Below, one piece after another: positions 41,942-51,973 of a stretch of 64,000 nucleotides of DNA. Below the pieces are notes generated by a model. That model made no database searches. It worked only from the letters and a program-made list of their open reading frames with translations, and was not told the origin of the DNA. Positions within the stretch are counted from its first letter, which is position 1. Every line of letters starts with the position of its first letter. The DNA lies in contig NZ_LJSI01000037.1 of the NCBI RefSeq assembly GCF_001305295.1, positions 1-64,000 of the forward strand, written 5' to 3'. The position numbers and the translations under genes are program-made. Origin of the DNA: Neptunomonas antarctica (GTDB taxonomy: Bacteria; Pseudomonadota; Gammaproteobacteria; Pseudomonadales; Balneatricaceae).

Positions 41942-42754
41942 ATGCTTCTCCCCCTGGTTATCGATCCAGCGCAATTATTCACTGTTTTAAAACATTCTGA
42001 TCTGATTATTATTGACCTCTCTGCGCAAGAGCGTTATTTACAAGGACATATTCCCGGTGCCATTTGGCTCAACGCCAGCCGATTACTCAGAGGCATAGCT
42101 CCCGTACCTAATAAACTGCCCGACAATGAGCAGCTTTCACAGCTATTTTCAGACGGAGGCATCTCTGAAAATAGCCATGTCGTCGTCTATGATGACCAGA
42201 ATGGCGCACTGGCCGGACGATTCATCTGGACTATGCATTGTGTAGGACTAAGAAACGTTTCCTTCCTCAACGGTCACTTACCGGCATGGATTGCATCAAA
42301 TTTACCGCTGGAACAATCCGCTAATACGGCGCAACCTAGCTCAATTAATGTCTCAGCCCAGCCAAACCTGCTGGCCAATAAAAACTATCTTCTGGCGCAT
42401 ATTGATTCAGCAGACATCTCTATCTGGGATGCACGTTCCCACGCAGAATACAACGGCGAAAAAGTCGTTAACGCCATCAAAGGCGGACACATTCCAGGCG
42501 CACACTGGCTAGAATGGACAGACACGCTAACACAACAAAACCCGCCGACTCTGGCATCGCCAGACGTACTGCTGGCCATGATTATTAAAGCCGGGATCGA
42601 ACCTCATAAAACGGTTGTTACGCACTGCCAAACCCACCGCCGCTCCGGTTTAACTTACATTGCCGCGCTGCATGCAGGCCTAAGCGACGTAAGATGCTAT
42701 GACGGTTCCTGGTTTGAATGGGGTAACCAGAATGACACGCCCATTGAATCCTGA
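41942..42754 (+). CDS. sseA: Thiosulfate/3-mercaptopyruvate sulfurtransferase (two-domain rhodanese)
   Basis: Transfers sulfane sulfur from thiosulfate or 3-mercaptopyruvate to cyanide or thiol acceptors. The 270-residue protein has an inactive N-terminal rhodanese domain and a C-terminal catalytic one, with the active-site loop VTHCQTHRRSG carrying the catalytic Cys. The specific donor cannot be decided from the loop alone, so rhdA is an equally valid name. The last 71 bases are duplicated just after the stop. Confidence 0.88.
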   Translation: MLLPLVIDPAQLFTVLKHSDLIIIDLSAQERYLQGHIPGAIWLNASRLLRGIAPVPNKLPDNEQLSQLFSDGGISENSHVVVYDDQNGALAGRFIWTMHCVGLRNVSFLNGHLPAWIASNLPLEQSANTAQPSSINVSAQPNLLANKNYLLAHIDSADISIWDARSHAEYNGEKVVNAIKGGHIPGAHWLEWTDTLTQQNPPTLASPDVLLAMIIKAGIEPHKTVVTHCQTHRRSGLTYIAALHAGLSDVRCYDGSWFEWGNQNDTPIES

Positions 42755-42828
42755 GGCGATGTAAGATGCTATGACGGTTTCTGGTTTGAATGGGCACCCA
42801 GAAAAATGACACGCCCATTGAATCCTGA
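42684..42828 (+). repeat. Tandem duplication of the sseA 3' end
   Basis: Copy 1 (42684-42754) is the coding end of sseA. Copy 2 (42756-42828) follows after one base. They share TAAGATGCTATGACGGTT and ACACGCCCATTGAATCCTGA. Copy 2 has C-to-T changes and a small insertion that breaks the frame, so it is non-coding. Confidence 0.95.
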
Positions 42829-42891
42829 TCAGCCAGCATTGGTCGTTGCAAACATTTTTTTTCACCCTTTTTTTCGCGCCAGGAGTTTTTA

Positions 42892-43761
42892 GTGAAACAA
42901 AAATTATTCATCCTTTTTCAGCATTTGGTTCCCCAACATCTGCTGTCCAGACTCGTAGGCCGGCTCGCCGACTGCACAAACCCTTGGGTAAAAAATCGTT
43001 TCATCAGCTGGTTTGCCAAGCAATACCAAGTCAATATGTCAGAAGCACTCATAGAAGAACCGACCGCCTATGCATCGTTTAATGCATTTTTTACCCGTGA
43101 GTTAAAACCCGGCATCAGAGAGATTAATCAAAACAGTGACGCTATCGTTTCACCCGCAGACGGTGCTATCAGTCAGATAGGAGCCATAGAGCATGGCAGG
43201 ATTTTTCAGGCTAAAGGACGCGGCTATGGCCTAACGACGTTACTCGGTGGTTTTGATGAACTTGCCACCCCCTTTAAAAATGGATTCTTTGCCACCATCT
43301 ATTTATCACCTAAAGACTACCACCGTGTACATATGCCAATAAAAGGCACATTACGCGAAACAGTCTATGTACCTGGTGATCTGTTTTCGGTTAACCAGAC
43401 CACCGCTAAAAATGTTGATCAGCTGTTTGCCCGTAACGAGCGTCTAGTGGCCATTTTTGATACAGAGGCAGGCCCCATGGCGATGGTATTAGTAGGTGCG
43501 ATGATTGTTGCCGGTATTGAAACCGTCTGGGATGGGCAGGTATCGCCCGTTATAAAACGACCGGTACGTACGCCATTTACCCCTAAAACGATGGCACCTG
43601 TCACGCTCGAAAAAGGCGAAGAGATGGGACGTTTCAAATTGGGTTCAACCGTAATTTTATTATTTGGCCCTGATGCAATTGAGTGGATAGAAACATTAAA
43701 GGCAGAATCGCCTGTAGCTCTCGGTAAAAAAATGGGCGACAAACTGGCTACACAGCGATAG
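42892..43761 (+). CDS. psd: Phosphatidylserine decarboxylase proenzyme
   Basis: Inner-membrane enzyme making phosphatidylethanolamine. The 289-residue proenzyme has the self-cleavage motif LGST (GRFKLGSTVI), where Ser becomes the pyruvoyl group. Family segments SPADGAISQIG and PKDYHRVHMP are present. The start is GTG at 42892, with AGGAG 7 bases upstream. It lies downstream of the rhodanese gene and 27 bases before ygfZ. Confidence 0.96.
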   Translation: MKQKLFILFQHLVPQHLLSRLVGRLADCTNPWVKNRFISWFAKQYQVNMSEALIEEPTAYASFNAFFTRELKPGIREINQNSDAIVSPADGAISQIGAIEHGRIFQAKGRGYGLTTLLGGFDELATPFKNGFFATIYLSPKDYHRVHMPIKGTLRETVYVPGDLFSVNQTTAKNVDQLFARNERLVAIFDTEAGPMAMVLVGAMIVAGIETVWDGQVSPVIKRPVRTPFTPKTMAPVTLEKGEEMGRFKLGSTVILLFGPDAIEWIETLKAESPVALGKKMGDKLATQR

Positions 43762-43788
43762 CGAACCCTATTAAACAGGACACGAACG

Positions 43789-44841
43789 ATGAGCCAATGG
43801 AACACACTATTACAGACCTATCAGGTTACACTTTCCGAACAGGAAGACGAGATCATCTCGGTACCTGAGCATGATAGCCAGACACGCATCATCCCTCTGC
43901 TACACAACAGAGTTATCAGCATCATCGGCCCGGAAGCAGAAAAATTTCTTCAGGGCCAGCTCAGCTGTGACATGCGCGACACAAGCCAACTAGGCAGCCG
44001 TTTAGGTGCCCACTGCAACATCAAAGGTGGCATGCTGGCGCTTTATCGTGTGATTGCGGTTGAGGGCGGTTTTTGGCTACGTATGCATCAGGATATTCTT
44101 GACGGTGGCTTAAAAAATATCAAAAAGTACATCATGTTTTCTAAAGCCGAAGCCGAAGACCAAAGTGAACATATTGTGGGTTTGGGCCTGATGGGCCCCG
44201 GTGCCAGCACGCTGGTAGAAAAGCTATTTGATACCGTACCGTCTGAAACAGATAAAGCGATCCGTGCCGGCCAGATGATTGCCGTTAAAGTGCCCGGCGA
44301 CCGTTACGAAATATGGCTGCCCGTACAGGAAGCAGAAGCAGTACTACAACAACTGACCCGACTCGCACCGTTAGGCACGACACAAGACTGGATTTTGGAA
44401 GAAATTAAAGCCGGCATCCCAGACGTGCGTCTCGCCACGCTGGAAACATTTATCCCGCAAATGACAAATCTACAGGCACTGAAAGGCGTCAGTTTCAATA
44501 AAGGCTGCTATACGGGACAAGAGATCGTCGCCCGCCTGCAGCATCGCGGCAAATTAAACAAACCTATGTATCTGGCACAGATCAATACCGACACCCTGCC
44601 TCAAGCCGGTGACAAACTGCACACCGCAGAGAAACAAAATGTGGGTCAAATAGTACTGGCAAGCCGCTCCGGTGATAACGAGGTAACACTGCTGGCGGTG
44701 ATCAATAAAAAGCAGGTAGATGAAGGACAAAGCATTCATCTGGACTCTACAGAAAAAGCGGAAGGTGAAGAAGGACCGGCATTACAGATTTTAGAGCTAC
44801 CCTATGAGCTTGATCCGGAACTGTTTGTCAGTAAACGATAG
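43789..44841 (+). CDS. ygfZ: Folate-binding Fe-S repair protein YgfZ
   Basis: YgfZ uses tetrahydrofolate to support maturation or repair of certain Fe-S enzymes. The 350-residue protein belongs to the GcvT-like fold and carries the diagnostic KGCYTGQEIVAR with its essential Cys. It also has FLQGQLSCDM near the N-terminus. It is 27 bases after psd and convergent with ung across a hairpin terminator. Confidence 0.95.
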   Translation: MSQWNTLLQTYQVTLSEQEDEIISVPEHDSQTRIIPLLHNRVISIIGPEAEKFLQGQLSCDMRDTSQLGSRLGAHCNIKGGMLALYRVIAVEGGFWLRMHQDILDGGLKNIKKYIMFSKAEAEDQSEHIVGLGLMGPGASTLVEKLFDTVPSETDKAIRAGQMIAVKVPGDRYEIWLPVQEAEAVLQQLTRLAPLGTTQDWILEEIKAGIPDVRLATLETFIPQMTNLQALKGVSFNKGCYTGQEIVARLQHRGKLNKPMYLAQINTDTLPQAGDKLHTAEKQNVGQIVLASRSGDNEVTLLAVINKKQVDEGQSIHLDSTEKAEGEEGPALQILELPYELDPELFVSKR

Positions 44842-44864
44842 TATATATGCCGACATAGCTACAT

Positions 44865-44890
44865 AGAGACAAAGCGGCGGCTTTGTCTCT
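44865..44890. terminator. Hairpin between convergent ygfZ and ung
   Basis: AGAGACAAAGC-GGCG-GCTTTGTCTCT is an 11-bp perfect stem with a 4-base loop between the two converging genes. There is no long T-run, so it may be a weak intrinsic terminator or a 3'-end protector. Confidence 0.7.
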
Positions 44891-44916
44891 ATTGATCTCT
44901 AACTCCGAATCCAACA

Positions 44917-45597
44917 TTACACTGTTGCTGGCAACTGCCAGTTAATCGGCTGCTTAGCGTGTTGCTCAAGATAGTGATTAGCCTGGCTAAAATGTCGACA
45001 ACCAAAGAAGCCACGATAGGCGGCCAGCGGTGAAGGATGCGGTGCTTTTAATACCAAATGGCGTGATTCATCAATAGCCGCGCCTTTTTTTTGCGCATAA
45101 CTTCCCCAAAGCATAAATACCACGTTGTCACATTCGCGGTTGACCACATCTATAATCTTGTCCGTAAATTGCTCCCAGCCTTTTCCCTGATGGGATGCTG
45201 CCTGCGAGTCTTCTACCGTCAGTACCGCATTTAACAACAACACGCCCTGCTTCGCCCAACTTTCGAGGTAACCGTGCTTGGCTGGTTGGATACCCAGATC
45301 GGTGGCCAGCTCTTTATAAATATTCACCAACGAAGGTGGGATTTTAACCCCAGGGTACACAGAAAAACAAAGCCCGTGGGCCTGCCCTGCCTGATGATAA
45401 GGATCCTGCCCGATAATCACCACTTTTACCTGCTCAAGCGGCGTCAGTTGCAACGCATCAAACCAGTGGTCGGCCTGCGGATAAATGATTTTTTCCTGCT
45501 GTTGCTGCTGCGCCAGAAACGCCAGTAGCGATTGCATGTAGGCGGCTTCAAATTCATCTGTTAAATAGGGTCGCCAGCTTTTTACACGCGTTAACAT
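44917..45597 (-). CDS. ung: Uracil-DNA glycosylase
   Basis: Removes uracil from DNA. The 226-residue protein has the catalytic water-activating loop GQDPYH and the Leu-intercalation loop [10 protein letters not shown], both intact. The ATG at 45597 is chosen because GGAGG lies 8 bases upstream. An in-frame GTG at 45612 overlaps that ribosome binding site. Confidence 0.97.
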   Translation of the reverse strand: MLTRVKSWRPYLTDEFEAAYMQSLLAFLAQQQQQEKIIYPQADHWFDALQLTPLEQVKVVIIGQDPYHQAGQAHGLCFSVYPGVKIPPSLVNIYKELATDLGIQPAKHGYLESWAKQGVLLLNAVLTVEDSQAASHQGKGWEQFTDKIIDVVNRECDNVVFMLWGSYAQKKGAAIDESRHLVLKAPHPSPLAAYRGFFGCRHFSQANHYLEQHAKQPINWQLPATV

Positions 45598-45751
45598 CTT
45601 ATAAGCCTCCACATTATATTCTCTTCAAAGTAAATCGATCAAACCCCATATCTTACGCCTAACGATAGATGTTACCCTGCCGACTTTTACAGTCAAATTT
45701 TAAGCAGCCGGCACTAGCCATCTCTGCTAACCTCTACTAGCAGGACGTCTG

Positions 45752-47554
45752 GTGATTATTACACTTTTACCCTTGATTACACTATTTATAAGCTGCTTTA
45801 TCCTAATGCTGGGCTTCGGCCTGGTCGGCCTTCTTCTGCCCGTCAGAATGGGTATGGAAGGAATGAGCACCGATACGATTGGTCTGATTTTATCGATGTA
45901 TGCCGTCGGCATGTTGCTGGGGGGGCTGTATTTTCGACGTCTGATTGTCCGGGTTGGCCATATCAGGATTTTTTCAGCCAGCGCCGCCTTAGCTGCCGCC
46001 AGTATTCTCGCCTGCAGCCTGACAATGAATGAGTGGGTATGGGGCAGCATGCGCATGATAATGGGGTTTTGTATTGCCTGTTCCTTAGCCGTGATCGACG
46101 GCTGGTTAAGCGATATTGCCAGCCCTACTACACGCGGACGGATTCTGGCAACCAGCCAGGTCGTCGTCACGGCGGCACTTTTTTGTGGACAGTTTCTGTT
46201 AAATCTGGCCGCTCCCACTTCCCAAACCCTGTTCATTACTGCCGGCATATTATTCTGCCTGGCCTTGATACCATTAATTATGAGCCGCCGCTCAGGCCCG
46301 GTTATGCATGAGATGAAGAGCATGTCATTTTTACAGCTCATTCAGCGCTCTCCTCTGGGTGTCGTAAGTTGTTTCTTTGGCGGACTGCTCTTTGGTGCAA
46401 TGGTGAACATGCTGCCATTATTTGCCAACAGTTATGACATTAGCGGGTTTGAACTGACCCTCTATATGGCGACAGCTATACTCGGGGCTTTTCTGTTGCA
46501 ATTTCCGGTCGGAATGCTATCAGACCGTTTTGATCGACGTACCGTACTTTTTTATCTGTTACTGATCAATATTGCAGCCACACTGGTAACCCCGTTCAGC
46601 GCACGTAGCGATCTGATATACATGATGATGCTAACCACAGCGATCAGCACCGGTATTTTTTCCTGCCTGTACCCCATGAGTATTGCCGAGACATTCGACA
46701 AAATTCAAAGCTCCGAAATGGCAGCAGCGATGGGCGGCTTACTCAGCATTTATGCGTTAGGCAGTATCCTCGGTCCGGCAACGTCGTCTATAGCCATGAA
46801 ACATTTCGGCGATGATGCGCTCTTCGGGTTTTTAGCTGTCGCAGAAACCCTGCTATTAATATTTGTGGTTTACCGTATGCGGGTCAGCCCACCGCTACCG
46901 GTGGAAGAACAAGAAAGCTATGTTATGCAGCCCTTGGTGACAGGGACCCCGTTGGTAGAGCTCCATCCATACATTCAACATGAGTTAGAAACACCGCTGA
47001 ATCTGGAAGCAAAAGTAGCGATTACTATTGCAGAAAGCAGCCCTGCCGCTGCCGTTAATATGGTCATTCAAATTGCGAAAACATCGCCTGAAAAAGCAGC
47101 CGCGCTGTGTGCTGCGCTGGCACAAGTTGATGATATTGATGTTGCCCGACTCTTCACTGCTATTACGCGCGTGGCACCCGACCTTAGTCTGGAGATTGCT
47201 GAAGCTCTCTCTAGTAACGCACCGGACCACACATCAGAGCTGGTGACATGGTTGGTCGAGCATCAACCCGAGAAGCTTGCTAACATTGTGGCTGAGCTCG
47301 CTAGTCAGCTGCCAACCTATGAGCCAGAAGAGTCCGAGCAACTGCGCCCGGCCGATGCCGACGCTTACCACGAGTCAGCCACCGAACTGGTAGCATACTT
47401 TGCTGAATTCCAGCCAGATCAAGCCTTGGAAGTCGCTGCCGCGATAGTGGAAACCCTGCCTGAAATGGCCTCAGAAGTCGTCGACATTCTTCATGATGCA
47501 GACGGTCTCGAAGATGAGCTATATTCAGACATTGAGGACAAACCGCAATCTTAG
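45752..47554 (+). CDS. MFS transporter with a C-terminal helical repeat extension
   Basis: The first 375 or so residues form a 12-helix major-facilitator transporter of the YcaD type (GLLLPVRMGMEGMSTDTIGL, GMLLGGLYFRRL). The substrate is unknown. A soluble tail of about 200 residues follows, made of repeated helices around Pro (ITIAESSPAAAVNMVIQIAK, IAKTSPEKAAALCAALAQ, VEHQPEKLANIVAELASQ, AEFQPDQALEVAAAIVE) and ending in an acidic stretch. The start is GTG at 45752, preceded by AGGA. It is divergent from ung and convergent with lysS. Confidence 0.85.
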   Translation: MIITLLPLITLFISCFILMLGFGLVGLLLPVRMGMEGMSTDTIGLILSMYAVGMLLGGLYFRRLIVRVGHIRIFSASAALAAASILACSLTMNEWVWGSMRMIMGFCIACSLAVIDGWLSDIASPTTRGRILATSQVVVTAALFCGQFLLNLAAPTSQTLFITAGILFCLALIPLIMSRRSGPVMHEMKSMSFLQLIQRSPLGVVSCFFGGLLFGAMVNMLPLFANSYDISGFELTLYMATAILGAFLLQFPVGMLSDRFDRRTVLFYLLLINIAATLVTPFSARSDLIYMMMLTTAISTGIFSCLYPMSIAETFDKIQSSEMAAAMGGLLSIYALGSILGPATSSIAMKHFGDDALFGFLAVAETLLLIFVVYRMRVSPPLPVEEQESYVMQPLVTGTPLVELHPYIQHELETPLNLEAKVAITIAESSPAAAVNMVIQIAKTSPEKAAALCAALAQVDDIDVARLFTAITRVAPDLSLEIAEALSSNAPDHTSELVTWLVEHQPEKLANIVAELASQLPTYEPEESEQLRPADADAYHESATELVAYFAEFQPDQALEVAAAIVETLPEMASEVVDILHDADGLEDELYSDIEDKPQS

Positions 47555-47596
47555 CAGCCTGCCGGATTTAAGGGACAGCGGTTAAACATCACCCAC

Positions 47597-47625
47597 AAAA
47601 AAACCTGCCGAAGCAGGTTTTTTTT
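47597..47625. terminator. Bidirectional terminator between the MFS gene and lysS
   Basis: AAAAAAACCTGC-CGAA-GCAGGTTTTTTTT has a GC stem, tetraloop and runs on both sides. It can terminate both converging transcripts. Confidence 0.93.
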
Positions 47626-47690
47626 AATATTACGGCCCAGCTAGTTCAGCAGGACACGCTTTATATTAGACATGCCAGCTCACTATGAAC

Positions 47691-49205
47691 CTATGCGCGT
47701 GGACGCATAGCAGGGAACAAAATAACATCACGGATAGATGCTGAATCGGTAAACAACATGACCAAGCGGTCGATACCAATACCTTCACCCGCTGTTGGCG
47801 GCAAACCATACTCCAGCGCATCGATGTAATCGGCATCGTAATGCATCGCTTCATCGTCACCTGCTTCCATTTCGGCAACCTGTGCACGGAAACGTTCCGC
47901 CTGATCTTCAGAGTCATTTAACTCCGAAAAACCATTCGCTAATTCACGCCCAGCTACGAAGAACTCAAAACGATCCGTCACAAACGGATTGTTATCGCTG
48001 CGCCGCGCCAGTGGAGAAACTTCGGTTGGGTACTCGGTAATAAAGGTTGGCTGCTGTAAGCGATGTTCAACGGTTTTCTCGAAAATCTCGATCTGTACCC
48101 GACCCAGACCCCAGCTATCCTTAACATCAATATCCAGACGTTCAGCAATCTGACGTGCGGCATGATCATCAGCCAGTGCCTCAGCGGTAATATCTGCATT
48201 GTACTGCAGTACCGAATCAAAAACGCTCAAGCGTGCAAACGGCTGAGACAGATCATATTCGAAACTTTCCAGTACTTCGCCATCTTCATTACGTACGGTA
48301 TTAATAATCGTAGTAGTACCCATCACATCCTGAGCAACCGTACGCAGCATGTCTTCGGTCAGATTCATCAAATCATGATAATCAGCATACGCCTGATAAA
48401 ACTCAATCATTGTGAACTCAGGGTTATGACGTGTCGAAAGACCTTCATTACGGAAGCTACGGTTGATTTCGAATACACGCTCAAAACCACCGACTACTAA
48501 GCGCTTCAGATAAAGTTCTGGCGCGATACGCAGATACATATCACGATCCAGCGCATTATGGTGTGTAATAAACGGACGCGCCGCTGCACCACCCGGAATA
48601 ACCTGCAGCATCGGTGTTTCTACTTCCATAAAGCGACGTTCTGTCAGGTAGTTACGGATACCGGAAACAATTTTAGAACGCGCTTCAAATACTTTGCGAG
48701 ACTGCTCATTAGTGATCAGGTCCACATAGCGCTGGCGATAACGGATCTCAGTGTCCTGCAAGCCTTTGTGTTTATCAGGCAACGGACGCAAACTTTTAGT
48801 CAGTAATACATACTCACCCAAATCCACATAAAGATCACCCTTACCTGACTTGTGCAGCACACCGGTCACACCAATGATGTCACCCAGATCGAGGCTTTTA
48901 GCAAAAGGACGCGCTTCTTTATTAACATAAAACTGGATGCGTCCGCTCATATCCTGAATAACGCCGAAAGCACCACGGTTTAACACCACACGTCCGGCAA
49001 TACTGACGGTAAGACCGGTATTTTCCAGTTCTTCCTTCGTTTGCTCGCCGTGTTGTTCCTGCAAATCCTGCGCATAACTGTCACGACGGAAGCCATTAGG
49101 GAAAGCATTACCCGCTTCACGCAGCACATTCAGTTTTTCCCGACGCTCGGCAATCAGTCGGTTTTCATCTTGTTTCTGATCTTGCTTCTGAGAGTTGTCA
49201 GACAT
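47691..49205 (-). CDS. lysS: Lysyl-tRNA synthetase, class II
   Basis: Charges tRNA-Lys. The 504-residue protein has an N-terminal OB-fold anticodon domain, motif 2 ([20 protein letters not shown]) and motif 3 ([20 protein letters not shown]). It lies 30 bases after prfB, the usual gammaproteobacterial pair. Confidence 0.98.
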   Translation of the reverse strand: MSDNSQKQDQKQDENRLIAERREKLNVLREAGNAFPNGFRRDSYAQDLQEQHGEQTKEELENTGLTVSIAGRVVLNRGAFGVIQDMSGRIQFYVNKEARPFAKSLDLGDIIGVTGVLHKSGKGDLYVDLGEYVLLTKSLRPLPDKHKGLQDTEIRYRQRYVDLITNEQSRKVFEARSKIVSGIRNYLTERRFMEVETPMLQVIPGGAAARPFITHHNALDRDMYLRIAPELYLKRLVVGGFERVFEINRSFRNEGLSTRHNPEFTMIEFYQAYADYHDLMNLTEDMLRTVAQDVMGTTTIINTVRNEDGEVLESFEYDLSQPFARLSVFDSVLQYNADITAEALADDHAARQIAERLDIDVKDSWGLGRVQIEIFEKTVEHRLQQPTFITEYPTEVSPLARRSDNNPFVTDRFEFFVAGRELANGFSELNDSEDQAERFRAQVAEMEAGDDEAMHYDADYIDALEYGLPPTAGEGIGIDRLVMLFTDSASIRDVILFPAMRPRA

Positions 49206-49235
49206 GGGTGTGGTGAACCTTTAAGTTAATAATTG

Positions 49236-50330
49236 TTACAAACCAGCTTTCAGGCTGGCTTCAATAAACATGTCCAGATCGCCGTCCAGCACTTTGACAC
49301 AGTTGGACGATTGCACATTGGTACGTAAATCTTTAATACGCTGATCATCCAGTACGTACGAACGAATCTGGCTTCCCCAGCCGATATCCGCTTTGGAGTC
49401 TTCCAGCTCCTGAGCCGCCGTACTGCGTTTCAGCATTTCCATTTCGTACAGTTTGGCACGCAGCTGTTTCATACAGGTATCTTTGTTCTGATGCTGTGAA
49501 CGCTGGCTCTGACTCTGCACCACGATACCGGAAGGCCCATGAGTAATACGTACCGCCGACTCCGTCCGGTTAACATGCTGACCGCCGGCACCCGAGGCAC
49601 GATAGACATCGACACGCAGATCAGCCGGATTGATCTCGACTACCACGTTATCGTCAATTTCAGGTGACACGAACACTGAGCAGAAAGAGGTATGACGACG
49701 TCCGCCAGAATCGAATGGTGACTTACGCACTAAACGATGCACACCGGTTTCGGTGCGCAGCCAGCCAAAGGCGTATTCGCCTTCAAAGCGAATCGTCGCC
49801 GATTTAATCCCCGCAACCTCACCAGAAGACAGTTCAATCAGCTCAGTTTTAAAGCCTTTATCCTCTCCCCAGCGCAAATACATGCGCAGTACCATATCGG
49901 CCCAATCCTGCGCTTCAGTACCGCCGGAGCCTGATTGGATATCCAAAAAGGCATTATTCGGATCGACTTCACCGGAGAACATACGCCGGAATTCAAGTGC
50001 ATCCAGCTTACTCATCAATGTTTTGACTTCAGCGATCACTTCTTCAACCGTGTCTTCATCGTCCTCATCAACCGCCATATCCAGCAGTTCACGCGTGTCT
50101 GTTGCTCCGAATTTAAGCTCTTCCAGGGTTTTAACAATCGTTTCTAACGCGGCACGCTCTTTACCTAACTTCTGAGCATTTTCGGGATCATTCCAGACCG
50201 CAGGATCTTCAAGTTCACGTTCTACTTCTTCCAGACGTTCTTTCGCGCCAGGATAATCAAGATAGCTATAAAGCGATGCAGTTCGCTCGCCGATATCCTT
50301 CAAGTCATTTATGATCGGATTGACTTCCAT
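49236..50330 (-). CDS. prfB: Peptide chain release factor 2, without frameshift site
   Basis: RF2 ends translation at UGA and UAA. The 364-residue protein has the stop-codon tripeptide SPF ([14 protein letters not shown]) and the catalytic GGQ ([14 protein letters not shown]). Unlike E. coli and most bacteria, the gene is one uninterrupted frame. Where E. coli reads CTT TGA C, this gene has TAT CTT GAT TAT (codons 23-26, near 50255-50264), with neither the in-frame UGA nor the upstream Shine-Dalgarno-like stimulator. The N-terminus is otherwise colinear with E. coli RF2. Confidence 0.97.
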   Translation of the reverse strand: MEVNPIINDLKDIGERTASLYSYLDYPGAKERLEEVERELEDPAVWNDPENAQKLGKERAALETIVKTLEELKFGATDTRELLDMAVDEDDEDTVEEVIAEVKTLMSKLDALEFRRMFSGEVDPNNAFLDIQSGSGGTEAQDWADMVLRMYLRWGEDKGFKTELIELSSGEVAGIKSATIRFEGEYAFGWLRTETGVHRLVRKSPFDSGGRRHTSFCSVFVSPEIDDNVVVEINPADLRVDVYRASGAGGQHVNRTESAVRITHGPSGIVVQSQSQRSQHQNKDTCMKQLRAKLYEMEMLKRSTAAQELEDSKADIGWGSQIRSYVLDDQRIKDLRTNVQSSNCVKVLDGDLDMFIEASLKAGL

Positions 50331-50480
50331 CGTTAATGCTCAACACTCGCAAATTCAAAAGGGACATTATTTTAACCGATACGCGTCCGGCTTTAAATCT
50401 TTGTAACAGGAAACTGCTAATTGTATTTTTTTTGCAGCGCAACATTCGACTTTACCTATGATATATACCAGAATCATTGA

Positions 50481-51971
50481 ATGAAAAGACTAATCACTCA
50501 GCATACCTATATTTCTGTTACGGCTGTGGCCTTGATGCTCGCCTTATTCTCACTGGTACTGTTCACGCCAGCATGGGCTTATACGCTTGATAAAACCCAA
50601 CAAGAGATCAATTTAACGAATACCATCTTTGGATATTTGTCGTTAATTATCTTTGTTATTGGCTATATATTTGTATTAGCTGAGGAATTTACACGCCTGC
50701 GCAAATCCAAACCCATTATTATTGCAGCGGGTCTGATCTGGCTGATTGTAGGGGTTGGTTATGCGGTGCATGGCGATACCGAAACGGCAGGCATTGCGGT
50801 ACGCCACAATATTCTTGATTATGCAGAGCTATTCCTGTTTTTACTGGCCGCGATGACCTTCATTAATATGATGGAAGAACGTAATGTCTTTGCCGCATTG
50901 CGCACATGGTTAGTACTTAAAAATTTCTCCCTGCGGCAAATTTACTGGATCACCGGTACTCTCGCCTTCTTCATATCACCCATCGCGGATAATTTATCGA
51001 CCGCTCTGCTAATGGGCGCGGTAGTCCTCGCCGTGGGCAATAGCCACATAAAATTTGTCACTGTCGGCTGTATCAATATCGTCGTGGCCGCCAATGCAGG
51101 CGGTGCGTTTAGCCCTTTTGGCGATATCACTACCCTGATGGTGTGGCAACAAGGCGTACTCCAATTTAAAGAGTTTTTCAGCCTGTTTACGCCGGCACTG
51201 GTAAACTGGCTAGTACCTGCGGTGATGATGTCATTGGTCGTTGAAAAAGCACCACCAGCATTTCATAAAGAACATCAACAACAGATGAAGACCGGCGGTG
51301 TCACAATTATTCTGCTGTTTTTAATGACGATTGCGGTCTCAGTAACTACGCACAGCATACTCAACCTCCCTCCGGTACTAGGAATGATGACAGGTCTTGG
51401 AGTACTAAAAGTCTATGGCTATTACCTCTCTCAACATGAGCCTGTGGTAATCGACCATGGACATATACACCATCACCATAAAGACAACATACGAGACATG
51501 AGCGAGATACATGGCGATCATACCGATGTGGTGCGTCGCTTCGATATTTTCAAGGTCGTAGAACGCGCCTCGTGGGATACGCTGATGTTCTTTTATGGGG
51601 TCGTTTTATGCGTCGGGGGATTATCAACATTAGGATATCTCGCGCTGCTATCTGACACACTCTACGGCTCTCTCGGCACTCTCTGGGCTAATATCCTGAT
51701 TGGCGTACTATCTGCCGTTATCGATAATATTCCGGTAATGTTCGCTGTTTTGACCATGAATCCGGCCATGAATACCAATGAATGGCTGATGGTAACATTG
51801 ACCACTGGAGTAGGTGGTTCGTTACTCTCAGTAGGTTCAGCAGCAGGCATCGCATTAATGGGACAAGCACAGGGAACCTATACGTTTTTAAGCCATCTCA
51901 AATGGAGTTGGGCCATAGCACTGGGCTATGTACTGAGTATTCTTACCCACTTATGGATAAATGGAGTTTAA
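50481..51971 (+). CDS. nhaD: NhaD-type Na+/H+ antiporter
   Basis: Exchanges sodium for protons across the inner membrane, typical of marine and haloalkaliphilic bacteria. The 496-residue protein has about 12 membrane segments and the family motifs FFISPIADNLSTALLMGAV and NAGGAFSPFGDITTLMVWQ. A cytoplasmic histidine-rich loop (IDHGHIHHHHKDN) is present. It ends 2 bases before a cytochrome b561-like gene, suggesting one transcript, and is divergent from prfB. Confidence 0.93.
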   Translation: MKRLITQHTYISVTAVALMLALFSLVLFTPAWAYTLDKTQQEINLTNTIFGYLSLIIFVIGYIFVLAEEFTRLRKSKPIIIAAGLIWLIVGVGYAVHGDTETAGIAVRHNILDYAELFLFLLAAMTFINMMEERNVFAALRTWLVLKNFSLRQIYWITGTLAFFISPIADNLSTALLMGAVVLAVGNSHIKFVTVGCINIVVAANAGGAFSPFGDITTLMVWQQGVLQFKEFFSLFTPALVNWLVPAVMMSLVVEKAPPAFHKEHQQQMKTGGVTIILLFLMTIAVSVTTHSILNLPPVLGMMTGLGVLKVYGYYLSQHEPVVIDHGHIHHHHKDNIRDMSEIHGDHTDVVRRFDIFKVVERASWDTLMFFYGVVLCVGGLSTLGYLALLSDTLYGSLGTLWANILIGVLSAVIDNIPVMFAVLTMNPAMNTNEWLMVTLTTGVGGSLLSVGSAAGIALMGQAQGTYTFLSHLKWSWAIALGYVLSILTHLWINGV

Positions 51972-51973
51972 GC

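Noticed and set aside
40111-42828. The two gene-end repeats as attachment sites of an integrated element
   Set aside because: The two repeats have unrelated sequences, each pair is directly adjacent with nothing in between, and there is no integrase.
45727-46341. 204-codon minus-strand frame opposite the MFS gene
   Set aside because: Antisense shadow of hydrophobic codons; no homology recognised.
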